Below the pieces are notes generated by a model. It was not told the origin of the DNA, searched no databases, and saw nothing but the letters and a program-made list of their open reading frames with translations. From Gemmatimonadota bacterium (GTDB lineage: Bacteria; Latescibacterota; UBA2968; GCA-2709665): 34,960 nucleotides of DNA. The stretch's first letter is position 1. The number at the start of each line of letters is the position of its first letter. Below are positions 9,285-18,284 of this stretch, one piece after another. Made by a program: the position numbers and the translations under genes. The DNA is taken from assembly GCA_002709665.1 (NCBI GenBank), contig PAQK01000041.1, positions 23,694-58,653 of the forward strand, read 5' to 3'.

Positions 9285-9422
9285 TTTCCCTACCTCTTCT
9301 GGTGTTTGGCAAAAGAATCGACCCTAGTAACTTCCCGTGTTGATCAATGATATGCCATCATCCACATCCTGTCCAGTGCTAATCCCTTGTCCGTTCTCCT
9401 GCTGACCGATGCCCTTGAGTAC

Positions 9423-9436
9423 TACACGTATGTATA
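9423..9436. promoter_or_regulatory. Candidate operator TACACG-TA-TGTATA upstream of the radical SAM gene
   Basis: Resembles the element at 7420-7433 and the one upstream of dnaE2. Located about 47 bp before the ATG at 9483. Confidence 0.4.
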
Positions 9437-9482
9437 GTATATTGATCTTGCACAACATTTCTCACTTACCGGAGTCAGCCTC

Positions 9483-10520
9483 ATGTCAACCAAGCTCCTC
9501 GGCCGATCCACCGGGCAGAATCCACCGAACCGATTTCACCAACTTCATTTGGAGAGCGACACGAATCCACTACGGATCCCCACCCGTTTCCTGGTGGACA
9601 TTTCGCAGTCCATACTCGCGGAAAACGACAGTCCCGATTTGCCGTTCAGATACAGCGTAAATCCCTACCGGGGGTGTGAGCATGGATGCATTTATTGTTA
9701 TGCCAGGCCCAGTCATGAGTTCCTCGGCTTTTCCGCCGGCTTGGACTTCGAAACGCAAATTCTCGTAAAGAGAAATTCACCTTTCCTCCTCCGGCAGTCG
9801 CTTGGAAAGCCGTCCTGGATCCCCCAGTCCGTCGCCCTCTCGGGCAACACGGATTGCTACCAGCCCATAGAAAGAAAGCTCAAACTGAGTCGATCTTGTC
9901 TGGAAGTCTTTCTGGATTTTCGCAATCCGGTCAGCATCATCACCAAGAACCATCTCGTCACGCGTGATACGGACATCCTCTCCTGCCTCGCCGACCAGGA
10001 CCTTGTTCATGTGGTCCTATCCATCACAACGTTGGACGACGACCTGCACGCCAGAATGGAACCACGTACCTCGAGTCCGTCGAAACGACTCCACGCCGTC
10101 CAGACGCTCGCCGAAGTGGGAGTTCCCGTTGGTGTCAACCTCGCTCCGGTGATCGCCGGTTTGAACGAAGAAGAGATTCCGGATATTCTCCAGGCCGCCA
10201 GAGACAGCGGGGCTTCCTGGGCGAATTACATCCTCCTTCGCCTGCCGGGTCCCGTCAGTCCCCTGTTCCAGGAATGGCTTGGCCGCAACTATCCCAACAG
10301 AGTCCAAAAAGTCCTGAATGGGTTGAAGCGCGTCAGGAATGGGAAGCTCTCCGATTCCAAGTACGGATCCCGGATGCGTGGAACCGGCTCCGGTGCGGAT
10401 CTACTCCAGAGTTATTTCGAAATGTCCAGGAGGAAAGTCGGATTTGGGCAATACGATCACACCTTGCGCACGGATCTCTTTCGTCTGCCCTCGGACAGGC
10501 AACTCACGTTGGAGTTGTAG
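9483..10520 (+). CDS. PA0069/Rv2578c-type radical SAM protein (spore photoproduct lyase-like)
   Basis: NPPNRFHQLHLE, YSVNPYRGCEHGCIYCYARPSHEFLGFSAGLDFETQILVK (CX3CX2C), SGNTDCYQPIERKLKLSR, ITKNHLVTRDTDIL. Confidence 0.9.
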   Translation: MSTKLLGRSTGQNPPNRFHQLHLESDTNPLRIPTRFLVDISQSILAENDSPDLPFRYSVNPYRGCEHGCIYCYARPSHEFLGFSAGLDFETQILVKRNSPFLLRQSLGKPSWIPQSVALSGNTDCYQPIERKLKLSRSCLEVFLDFRNPVSIITKNHLVTRDTDILSCLADQDLVHVVLSITTLDDDLHARMEPRTSSPSKRLHAVQTLAEVGVPVGVNLAPVIAGLNEEEIPDILQAARDSGASWANYILLRLPGPVSPLFQEWLGRNYPNRVQKVLNGLKRVRNGKLSDSKYGSRMRGTGSGADLLQSYFEMSRRKVGFGQYDHTLRTDLFRLPSDRQLTLEL

Positions 10521-10734
10521 GCGATTCATCCGCTACAGAATGTAGAAGTGGCGCGAGCCCTGGGGCCGACGCTCGATTCTTTTCCGTAGCCGAAACTCTT
10601 CCCTGAGGAGAGAAGTTATATCGGCTAGGACAAGCCGATGTTGTTGGAGTCACTTGTTGTGGCTGTAGACCCGGCGAAGGGTCACTCGAGAATTGATGTG
10701 CTGCGATCTTCGGCCTCCGTCAACCTCTGACACA

Positions 10735-11637
10735 TTATGTAGATAGAACCTGTGCGAATTCGAAGTACTGTTTCAGTTGGCGGATGTTTTGGAGGGCGTT
10801 CAGGATCGCTTTGCTCTGGTGTGTGTTGGTGTAAACCACGGCCACCTGACTCGCTTTGTGCACGAGACCGATCTGTCCCTGGATGCGCTCTTCGATCTGC
10901 GCTTCCGTGTAGAGATAGTCGGCTCGTTCATCCTTGGCCTTCTTTCGATTCGATCGCCAGGCCTGGAAATTCAATCCATTATATCGGACATAAGCCTTCT
11001 CTGTCGTGGCGTAAGACTTGAGGGGAAACACATGTGACATCGGTGGAATTTCCGCATTGCATACCCCGATACCGTTGTTCTTCAAAACCTGCAGCGGATA
11101 TGAATTGTGCCAGCTAGCGTGTCTGAACTCAATGTGCACATCGAAATTTCGTTCCAGCGCCTCGGAGGCGATTGTCAGAAAATAGTCCAGTGCCTGTTGG
11201 CTCCTGTGCACTCGATCTTCGAGCTGGATTAAAAAACTGTAAAACTTCCCCGTCTCCACGATCGGCACCACAGCGGACATCAGCCTGTGCATCAGATCGA
11301 TCTTGGGTACAGGATCCCAGTTGTCCGTATGGGATATATCCCTGTGAACCCGAACAGCGAACCGCATTTCCACCTTGCTGTTCTTCTCGAGCTCATCAAA
11401 GAAATCAAAAGAGGGTTCCTCGTTGAACGTGCGATTGATTTCAACGAACGAGAAATACCTCTGATAAAATCTGAACCGTTCCAGGTCTTTCTCGGATTCG
11501 GCCGTTTTTTTTTCGGGCGGGTTGAACCTGTCCACCCAATCATCGTAACTGTACCCCGCAACACCCACCCAGAATCCGGAACCGGTGATATCAGGTGGTG
11601 GTGTGATGGGCTTCCATGTCTTCATCTGTTTTGGCAT
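10735..11637 (-). CDS. DUF72 (YecE-like) protein
   Basis: FWVGVAGYSYDDWVDRFNPP...FRFYQRYFSFVEINRTFNEEPSFDFFDELEKN...RFAVRVHRDISHT. The 5' end overlaps the end of the imuB-like ORF. Confidence 0.85.
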   Translation of the reverse strand: MPKQMKTWKPITPPPDITGSGFWVGVAGYSYDDWVDRFNPPEKKTAESEKDLERFRFYQRYFSFVEINRTFNEEPSFDFFDELEKNSKVEMRFAVRVHRDISHTDNWDPVPKIDLMHRLMSAVVPIVETGKFYSFLIQLEDRVHRSQQALDYFLTIASEALERNFDVHIEFRHASWHNSYPLQVLKNNGIGVCNAEIPPMSHVFPLKSYATTEKAYVRYNGLNFQAWRSNRKKAKDERADYLYTEAQIEERIQGQIGLVHKASQVAVVYTNTHQSKAILNALQNIRQLKQYFEFAQVLST

Positions 11638-12796
11638 CGGAAAGAATATTGAGATAGGATGCATTGAGCACGCTGTCGAAGCCCATCTTTTCCCGAATAT
11701 GGGAGATGGCATACGTACGTTGTCTGAATTTGCTTGCGGTGTTGCTTTCGAACAAATTCAACTGGCCGTCATCTACCAGCGGGCTCCTCACGACCGCACG
11801 AATCGACTTGATCGCAATCCTGCGCTGATACAACTGTTCGAACGTCTCCACAACAACGGGCATCAGTACGGGGAACTCATTGGTAGGGCTTCCCAGCTTG
11901 ACGGTCTTCCGTGTCGTCCTGTCATCGGAATACTTCAGAACAACCGTCACGCGCTTCGTCTTCATACCCCGCGACTTCAACTGATGGCTCAACTTATCGG
12001 AAATCAGCTTTGCATACTGTTTCAGGCGTGAGAAATCATTGATGTCTCGGTTTAAAACGGACTCTACCCTCACTTCGCGCCTCTTTCCCTCCACCTGCGG
12101 CACCAGATCCACCCCCCTCGACAAACTGTAAAGCACTTCCCCCTCTTTTCCCAGCCTGCAAGCCAGAGATTGGCGGCCCAGGTTGCGTACCTGCTTCACA
12201 GTTTGTATCCCATACTTTTTGATTCGCTCCCTCACCCCATCTGAGATTCCAGGCAACACTTCCACATCCAGAGCTTCCAGCGTATCCTCTTCCTCGCCGG
12301 GATTGCATATCTCCACACCGGAAGGACAGGCCAGTGTCGCCAGCAGTTTTGCCAGCAGCTTATTCAGAGAGATACCGAAAGCCACGTCGGTTATCCGAAT
12401 CTTGTATCTGATTTCATCTCCCAGTTCTTCCACAATACACTTCGGATTTTTACTTGCCCACGTACCGGAAAAATCCATCAGGCACACGCCGGAATCCTGC
12501 ACATAAAACTCCGGTGTGTATTCCTCCATGATATGCGTGAGATCCTCACGTGCCGTGGCCTCCCATCGATTATCATACTGAACCATCTTGACCTCGGGAA
12601 AATCTCGCCGGATCACACGTACAGGCGTGTCCGGTTTGACCCCCATATCCACTGCAACAAAAGAACAGGCCGACACGGAAGTCTTATGGCTTTCCGGATT
12701 CTGTTTCACAACCACGAATGGTGTATTCAGAAATCTGGGATTGTACGCGGCAAAGGCCTGAGCCGCGAACTGATCCATCACAACGCAGAAATGCAT
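11591..12796 (-). CDS. imuB: ImuB-like inactive Y-family polymerase
   Basis: Y-family fold cues (VVMDQFAAQAFAAYNPRFLNTPFVVV, EYTPEFYVQDSGVCLMDFSGT). The usual SxDE catalytic motif is replaced by DSGV. A beta-clamp motif QLNLF is near the C-terminus, and the gene lies immediately downstream of dnaE2. Confidence 0.85.
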   Translation of the reverse strand: MHFCVVMDQFAAQAFAAYNPRFLNTPFVVVKQNPESHKTSVSACSFVAVDMGVKPDTPVRVIRRDFPEVKMVQYDNRWEATAREDLTHIMEEYTPEFYVQDSGVCLMDFSGTWASKNPKCIVEELGDEIRYKIRITDVAFGISLNKLLAKLLATLACPSGVEICNPGEEEDTLEALDVEVLPGISDGVRERIKKYGIQTVKQVRNLGRQSLACRLGKEGEVLYSLSRGVDLVPQVEGKRREVRVESVLNRDINDFSRLKQYAKLISDKLSHQLKSRGMKTKRVTVVLKYSDDRTTRKTVKLGSPTNEFPVLMPVVVETFEQLYQRRIAIKSIRAVVRSPLVDDGQLNLFESNTASKFRQRTYAISHIREKMGFDSVLNASYLNILSDAKTDEDMEAHHTTT

Positions 12797-12817
12797 CGCG
12801 GGATGCTCCTCGACAGA

Positions 12818-15800
12818 TCAAGCAACTGCGACAGGCTCGATATCTGCATAGGTGTAGTTCTGGAACGAATCCTTGAGACGATCCGAGGCGAGTTCGAAGT
12901 CCACCTGATTCGGTCGCCACTCCGCAGCCTTGATGGAATGGGCTTCCAGCGAAAACGTGCCCCAGTCTTCGACAATCTGTCCCCATATCTCATAGGGACC
13001 CGGTTTGGCCAGCACATCACCGAAACGTTTGTAGTTTCTCGGCCAGAACAGCACGTCCACCACACCTGTCTTGTCCTCCACCGAAAGAAACTGCATCGGT
13101 TCTCCCGTGCTGGTCACATGGATCCGCTCTGTAACCGGCCAGCCGAACACCTTTACCCCCTTGCCCACATACTTGTGTGCTTCATTGGCAGGAATGGCAC
13201 TTTTGGACCCCGGATGGAGATCCAGAATCTCCAGGATATTCCCCGAAAGCATAAATCCCAGAAGATGAAGTTCATTCAGACACTTCTCCGTCAGTGTATA
13301 ATCATGAAGACCGGGATGCAAATCCCTCAGACGGGCTGAAAACAGAGCCGACTTGTACGAACTCCCCTTCCCATAAATCCCATCCAGCAGATACAGCATC
13401 TCCGGCTGGCTCATCCCAAAACTGTCAAAAGCACCTACAAGGATCAGCTTCTCCACTTCGTGTCTGTCGATCTTCATTCGTGTAATGAAATTCTCCAAAT
13501 TGTTGAACGGGCCTTCGCGCTCCCGTTCCAGCACGATCGCGTCCTGACTCTTCTGCGTCAAACTGCGAATGTGCATCAACCCCGGCCGAATCCAGTTGAA
13601 CTTCCCCCAGTACTTGATGCCTGACTCGTTGATCTGGATGGGAAGGATGCGCACACCCCATCTTCGCGCTTCGTTCAGATATGCGTCACGGGTATAAAGC
13701 CCATGGTTGTTGCTGATGACCGCAGAGAGAAATTGAGCGGGATAATACGCCTTCAGATACGTGCACTTGAAAGACAACTGCGCGTAACTCGCGCTGTGTG
13801 ATTTGCAGAAACTGAATCCATAAAAAGAACTCACACGTGTCCACAGCTCTGTGGCTTGTGCCCGTGTAAGTCCCTTATTTCCCATGCACCCTGCAATGAA
13901 CTCCTCGGCGGTCCTCTTCCACTGTTCGGACGGCACATCACCTTCGTGCAAACTGTTCATCATCTTCCGCACACTATCGGACTTCTTGTAACTGAGCCCG
14001 GCAATGTGGTGACAGATCTTCGTCACATCCTCTTGGAACGCGCAGACATCGTGTGTCTCCTTCAGAAGAGGTTCCAGGGATGGATGCAGAAAATCCCAGT
14101 CCTTGATCCCTTCCTTCATCTTCCGATGACGATCGATGAACACACTGCAGTACGATGCACCCGCCGGACGGACAAGACTCGACGTAATGGTCAGCTCTTC
14201 GAAAGTCTGCGCCTGAGCTTTTTTGTTCAACCGGGTCTGAGCGGGACTTTCGATAAAGAAAACCCCCTTGGTCCTGCCCTTGGCAATGATGTCCTGAACA
14301 AGCGGGTCGTGACAACACTTCTCCAGATCCCACACATTCGGATCCGGAAGCGACTGGTCTTCGAGCTGTCCCAGGGCATCCCGGAGCACAGAAAGAGAGC
14401 CATTGCCCAACACATCGAACTTGATCAAGCCGAGCTCATCGATCCCGTTGTACATATCGATCTGAGTGATAACACGATCTTTTTCCCCTCCCGATCGCTC
14501 CAGCGCTACGTGTCTCCAGATCGGGTCATTGGTAATCAGGAGCCCTCCGGGGTGCTGTCCCAGAAAGCGGGGCCTCCCTTTAATGCGTTTTGTGATCGAA
14601 CCGATTTTGCTGATCTCCGAATCTTCCAGTCTCTCGATCCTCGTCTTCTGGCTCTTCATAATCTGTGTGACCTGTTCCTCGCTGTACCCGTACACTTTGG
14701 CCGTTTCCCGAAATGCGGCCCTAGTGCGGAAATGGTTCGTGGTACAGGTAATCGCCACCCGGTCTTCTCCCCACTTGTCGATGATATAGTCGATCACCTG
14801 ATCCCGTTCGTCCCATCCAAAATCGAGGTCCGCATCCGGAGGGGAAGCCCGATCCTCATTCAGAAACCGCTGAAAGTAGAGGTCATATCGAATCGGATCC
14901 AGATCGCTTACCCCAAGATTGTAGAATGTGATGGAATTCGCAGCACTCCCCCTAAGAATCGAGCAATCCCTAGGTCTTCGATACGCATTGCTCAATTTGC
15001 CATTGGCCCAATCTCGAATGTCCTTCACAATCAGGAAATAAGACGGGTAGCCCAATCTGGAGATGACCCCGAGCTCCATTTCCTGAATCTGCTTCGCCCG
15101 GGCATACTCCCTGGTCCCACCATAATTCTCCTCCAGTCCTTCCCTGGCGTAGCCGGCCAGCAGAGCATCCGGCGTAGTTCCTTCCGGTACATCTATTTCT
15201 GGAAGGATCCATTCATTGAGGGTCAACATCGCGTTGCACTGGTCTGCCAGCTGTCTGGTATTCGAAATGGCTTCCCTGTGGTTGAAGAAGGATCGCCCCA
15301 TCTGTTCGGAAGACATGAAATAGGCGTTCTTCGCGGCGATCTCGTCCGGTTCCAGTCGCGACAACGTGGATGACAGACCGATGGCGGTCAGTGTCCTGTG
15401 CAGATCCCATTCTGAGGATTCCAGGAAATACGAATTGTTGGAAACGATAAGCGGAACACCCAGTGTCCCGGCCTTTTGTTCGAGAACTCTGCTTCTATTT
15501 CTGGTAAGCTCTGAATTATTAATGAGTTCTCCATAGAGGTTGGCGCGATTCGGTGTTGCGGCCATCAGCTCCAGAAGGTGGGGGAAACTGGTGAAAAAGA
15601 ACAGATTGGGCCATTCCTTCTCGAAAACCCTGGAAAAGCTGAAATGCGGATCCAGATGTCTATACGTAATCACCTCGCAAAGGTCCCCGTACCCCTCGGC
15701 ATTTTTGGCCAGAAGCACAATGTGCTCGCCCGGTTCCCGGGGATTTGTGAGCTCTACGCCCAGAATCGGTTTGATGCCCTGCTGTACACACTCCAGATAA

Positions 15801-15952
15801 AAGAGAATCAGACCACTCATCCGGTTCGTATCTGTCAGTGCAACCGACTGCATGCCAAGGGTTTTAGCCCGATGTACCAATTCTTTGACCGTACAAACAC
15901 CCGCATGAAAAGAGAACACCGAGTGACAATGCAGGGGAACGAAATCAACCAT
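12818..15952 (-). CDS. dnaE2: DNA polymerase III alpha subunit, error-prone DnaE2 type
   Basis: PHP start MVDFVPLHCHSVFSFHAG, polymerase motif PDADLDFGW, GQHPGGLLITN, NGIDELGLIKFDVLG. Paired with an imuB-like gene. The probable start is the ATG at 15950-15952 rather than the upstream start at 16009. Confidence 0.93.
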   Translation of the reverse strand: MVDFVPLHCHSVFSFHAGVCTVKELVHRAKTLGMQSVALTDTNRMSGLILFYLECVQQGIKPILGVELTNPREPGEHIVLLAKNAEGYGDLCEVITYRHLDPHFSFSRVFEKEWPNLFFFTSFPHLLELMAATPNRANLYGELINNSELTRNRSRVLEQKAGTLGVPLIVSNNSYFLESSEWDLHRTLTAIGLSSTLSRLEPDEIAAKNAYFMSSEQMGRSFFNHREAISNTRQLADQCNAMLTLNEWILPEIDVPEGTTPDALLAGYAREGLEENYGGTREYARAKQIQEMELGVISRLGYPSYFLIVKDIRDWANGKLSNAYRRPRDCSILRGSAANSITFYNLGVSDLDPIRYDLYFQRFLNEDRASPPDADLDFGWDERDQVIDYIIDKWGEDRVAITCTTNHFRTRAAFRETAKVYGYSEEQVTQIMKSQKTRIERLEDSEISKIGSITKRIKGRPRFLGQHPGGLLITNDPIWRHVALERSGGEKDRVITQIDMYNGIDELGLIKFDVLGNGSLSVLRDALGQLEDQSLPDPNVWDLEKCCHDPLVQDIIAKGRTKGVFFIESPAQTRLNKKAQAQTFEELTITSSLVRPAGASYCSVFIDRHRKMKEGIKDWDFLHPSLEPLLKETHDVCAFQEDVTKICHHIAGLSYKKSDSVRKMMNSLHEGDVPSEQWKRTAEEFIAGCMGNKGLTRAQATELWTRVSSFYGFSFCKSHSASYAQLSFKCTYLKAYYPAQFLSAVISNNHGLYTRDAYLNEARRWGVRILPIQINESGIKYWGKFNWIRPGLMHIRSLTQKSQDAIVLEREREGPFNNLENFITRMKIDRHEVEKLILVGAFDSFGMSQPEMLYLLDGIYGKGSSYKSALFSARLRDLHPGLHDYTLTEKCLNELHLLGFMLSGNILEILDLHPGSKSAIPANEAHKYVGKGVKVFGWPVTERIHVTSTGEPMQFLSVEDKTGVVDVLFWPRNYKRFGDVLAKPGPYEIWGQIVEDWGTFSLEAHSIKAAEWRPNQVDFELASDRLKDSFQNYTYADIEPVAVA

Positions 15953-15982
15953 GAAAAGACTCCATTCTTTTGCGAGAAATAG

Positions 15983-15996
15983 TGCACATATGTATA
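15983..15996. promoter_or_regulatory. Candidate operator TGCACA-TA-TGTATA upstream of dnaE2
   Basis: Lies about 30 bp before the likely dnaE2 start. Shares ATGTATACC(C/A)TAT with the 7420 site and TATGTATA with the 9423 site. Confidence 0.45.
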
Positions 15997-16767
15997 CCCT
16001 ATCCTCCATTTAATGTCAAGAAAAAAGCATGATCTTTTACACGGAGCCTGGCTGTTGGAAAAAGATCGAGTCGGTGATTTTGGGGGCTTTGTTCAGGTCT
16101 TCTGATTAGAAGGAACAGCAAATGAAGGGGGGTGTCTCAGGCCCTTATTGACGACCAATTACCGAGGACCTAGGAGGATTGGTCTTTTGGGCAGCGAGGA
16201 AATACTGTGGATCGGGTCCTGGTGGTGAGAGATGTATCCAAGGGTTGAGAGGACGTAACCGCCGATCGAAATGGCATAACTCCAGCATACTCAATTAAGC
16301 ACAGGCCATCCCCTGGGCTTTTGCTATATCATATGTTGCAAATCGGCAACATAGAAAATACCTTGTCCTATAGATGGGATCTGCGAACCCGGTTCGCGAT
16401 ACCATCGAGCTGGGTATAGTAGACGAACACACAGGTTCGTGAATGTCTTGTTAAATGAAAGCAGCGCAAGAATCCCAACCACAACACCTCCAAAAACCGC
16501 GCACAAGGAAATTCAAATGCAAGCAAAGCTGGCTGTGGAACTTGATGCCCGCCGCTGCCGCAGCAATCGCCTCTTTGGGGTCCTCCGTGTGGGGGCTTCC
16601 CAGAAAATTAGCCAATTTCATCGTCCAAGCCGGCAATCAGCACGGTGATGGCTTGAGGGAGGACCTCTGTGACACGATGAGAGTCACCCATCCTGGCAGA
16701 CAATCTTCAGTTTGCCCTATGATTGCCGAAAATCAAGTCCTTCAACCAATGAGGCGGCCTGAACGCC

Positions 16768-16804
16768 GAAAAAAAACCCCGAAGGCATTACGTCTTCGAG
16801 GTTT
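16768..16804 (-). terminator. Rho-independent terminator downstream of the HTH gene
   Basis: Minus strand AAACCTCGAAG-acgtaatgc-CTTCGGGGTTTTTTTT. Confidence 0.7.
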
Positions 16805-16829
16805 ACATCAAAATGCAATCTGGTGATCT

Positions 16830-17075
16830 CTAATTCCCGTTTATACCTGCCTCTTTAGCCATTAATTCCAGTAATTTCGAGGCCATTTTACCCGGTTTGT
16901 TCTTCCCATTCTCCCACCGACTCACACTACCAAGGCTGGATCCGATTCTCTGTGCGAATTCCTCCTGGGTCAGTTCGAGTTCTGTTCGAATCGCCTTCAC
17001 CATCTTAGGAGTCACTCTCATCGAAAACGCCCTTTCCATCCCGGGGGGAGAAATGCAAAAAAAACCTTTAGGCAT
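16830..17075 (-). CDS. XRE-family HTH regulator
   Basis: VTPKMVKAIRTELELTQEEFAQRIGSSLGSVSRWENGKNKPGKMASKLLELM. The probable start is the internal Met at 17021. Confidence 0.8.
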   Translation of the reverse strand: MPKGFFCISPPGMERAFSMRVTPKMVKAIRTELELTQEEFAQRIGSSLGSVSRWENGKNKPGKMASKLLELMAKEAGINGN

Positions 17076-17221
17076 CCTGGCAATTGAGGCAAACGATCTC
17101 TCGAAAGGGTTGACAAGATAAGAAAAAACGAAAATAGCCGCAACTATCTTTTAAACAGTAATCTAGAAAAGAAATCGGCAACTTATATACAAGATATAGG
17201 GGATAAAACCACAAACACACC

Positions 17222-17250
17222 TTGACTTGTGTACCAGAATGGCCTATATT
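17222..17250 (+). promoter_or_regulatory. Sigma70-type promoter
   Basis: TTGACT - 17 nt - TATATT. Confidence 0.6.
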
Positions 17251-17256
17251 GAAGTG

Positions 17257-17385
17257 GTTCCCCTTTATCCCCTTATTGGTTCTCTCAGGGAAAATGGCGG
17301 GAAGGCCTGATTGGGGGAGATCAGGTCCTTTGCCTCTTTGGGATTACCAACTGAAAAGCCCGGCAATTCTGCCGGGCTTTTTGGC
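17257..17385 (+). ncRNA. Candidate small RNA between a promoter and a terminator
   Basis: Predicted start follows TTGACT-N17-TATATT. Internal hairpin CCTGAT-tgggggag-ATCAGG (17306-17325). Ends at a strong terminator. Confidence 0.45.
17354..17382 (+). terminator. Rho-independent terminator
   Basis: AAAAGCCCGGC-aattct-GCCGGGCTTTTT. Confidence 0.85.
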
Positions 17386-17436
17386 TTTCCAAAACACCAG
17401 GGAGCACTGACTCCCTATTCTATACCAAAATCTCAG

Positions 17437-17478
17437 AAAAAATAAAACGCCGGCACCTCAAATTTGGAGGGCCGGCGG
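17437..17478 (-). terminator. Rho-independent terminator, minus strand
   Basis: Minus strand CGCCGGC-CCTC-caaatttg-GAGG-t-GCCGGCG followed by TTTTATTTTTT. Confidence 0.6.
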
Positions 17479-17668
17479 CCAAAGAGATAAGATCCAGTGG
17501 ACAACAGTTATATCATCGACACAATCCAATATTGCTTGAGGAAATAATCAGAATACCGAAAGCTGCTCTTGCATTGGCCAACACAATCCCGGAATACTGA
17601 GACAGCTTTACGATTCATCTTCAATACTCTGAATTACGACTGGTCAGGCCACACAATGCTCCGTCTGA

Positions 17669-17905
17669 GTGCATCTCGGACGGCTTTTCTGTCAAGTCCT
17701 GTCGCTGCCGGAAGACGCACCCAGGGGAATGGACTTTCTCTACAGCTTGAATCGACTGAATGTCGCCACCTCGAGAGCCAGGTGCGCCATCATCCTGGTA
17801 GCCAGCCCCAAACTGTTCGATGTCAACTGTCGTTCGGTGGAACAGGTCAGGTTGGCCAGTGCATTCTGTAAATATGTGGAGTCTGCAAACCGTCCGGGGT
17901 CCTAA
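17669..17905 (+). pseudogene. C-terminal relic of a TM0106-type RecB-like nuclease/helicase
   Basis: MDFLYSLNRLNVATSRARCAIILVASPKLFDVNCRSVEQVRLASAFCKYVE resembles the C-terminus of these AAA/UvrD-fold proteins. No upstream helicase motifs are present. Confidence 0.6.
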
Positions 17906-18092
17906 GTCGTTGGTTGTAATCAAGCCACCGCCCGGCGCAGAAACCCCCTGGCTGTAAACAGCCGTTGAAGACCAACTGGTAACTGCGACTTGCTGACGGT
18001 AGAGGTCACGGGAGAACCTCGCCTTGTCATCAACTTTCAGTAAATTCGAAACTTACTTGTGGGCCAATGCAATCAGAAACTTGAAATTTTAC

Positions 18093-18121
18093 TTGTCAAA
18101 TGTCGTGCGATTTGTTAAAAT
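18093..18121 (+). promoter_or_regulatory. Sigma70-type promoter of the HTH operon
   Basis: TTGTCA - 17 nt - TAAAAT. Confidence 0.6.
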
Positions 18122-18135
18122 AGCTGTGTAGAACT

Positions 18136-18187
18136 AAGGCGCGGACCCTTGGCAATTAAAACGGCCTCCCCCAGGGTCTGCGCCTTT
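18136..18187 (+). other. Long imperfect hairpin in the 5' leader of the HTH operon
   Basis: AAGGCGCgGACCCTtGG ... CCAGGGTCtGCGCCTT, beginning a few nt after the predicted transcription start. Confidence 0.5.
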
Positions 18188-18284
18188 CGATTTATCCGTT
18201 TCCCATTTCCAAATTTTATATTGACAGGATAAATTTAATTAACTAATTTTCAAAAAAATTCACCCTTTTTGGATTTTCTTCACC

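Noticed and set aside
10620-10639. Perfect 7-bp inverted repeat ATCGGCT-aggaca-AGCCGAT in the radical SAM/DUF72 gap
   Set aside because: Likely an ordinary convergent-gene hairpin; lacks a T-tract, so not called a terminator.
12533-13339. 268-aa plus-strand ORF
   Set aside because: Antisense to imuB/dnaE2; no recognisable domain.
13856-15373. 505-aa plus-strand ORF opposite dnaE2
   Set aside because: Antisense shadow of a conserved polymerase gene; translation shows no family signal.
16031-16067. GATCTTTT...AAAAGATC inverted repeat upstream of dnaE2
   Set aside because: Short and AT-rich with a wide loop; could occur by chance.
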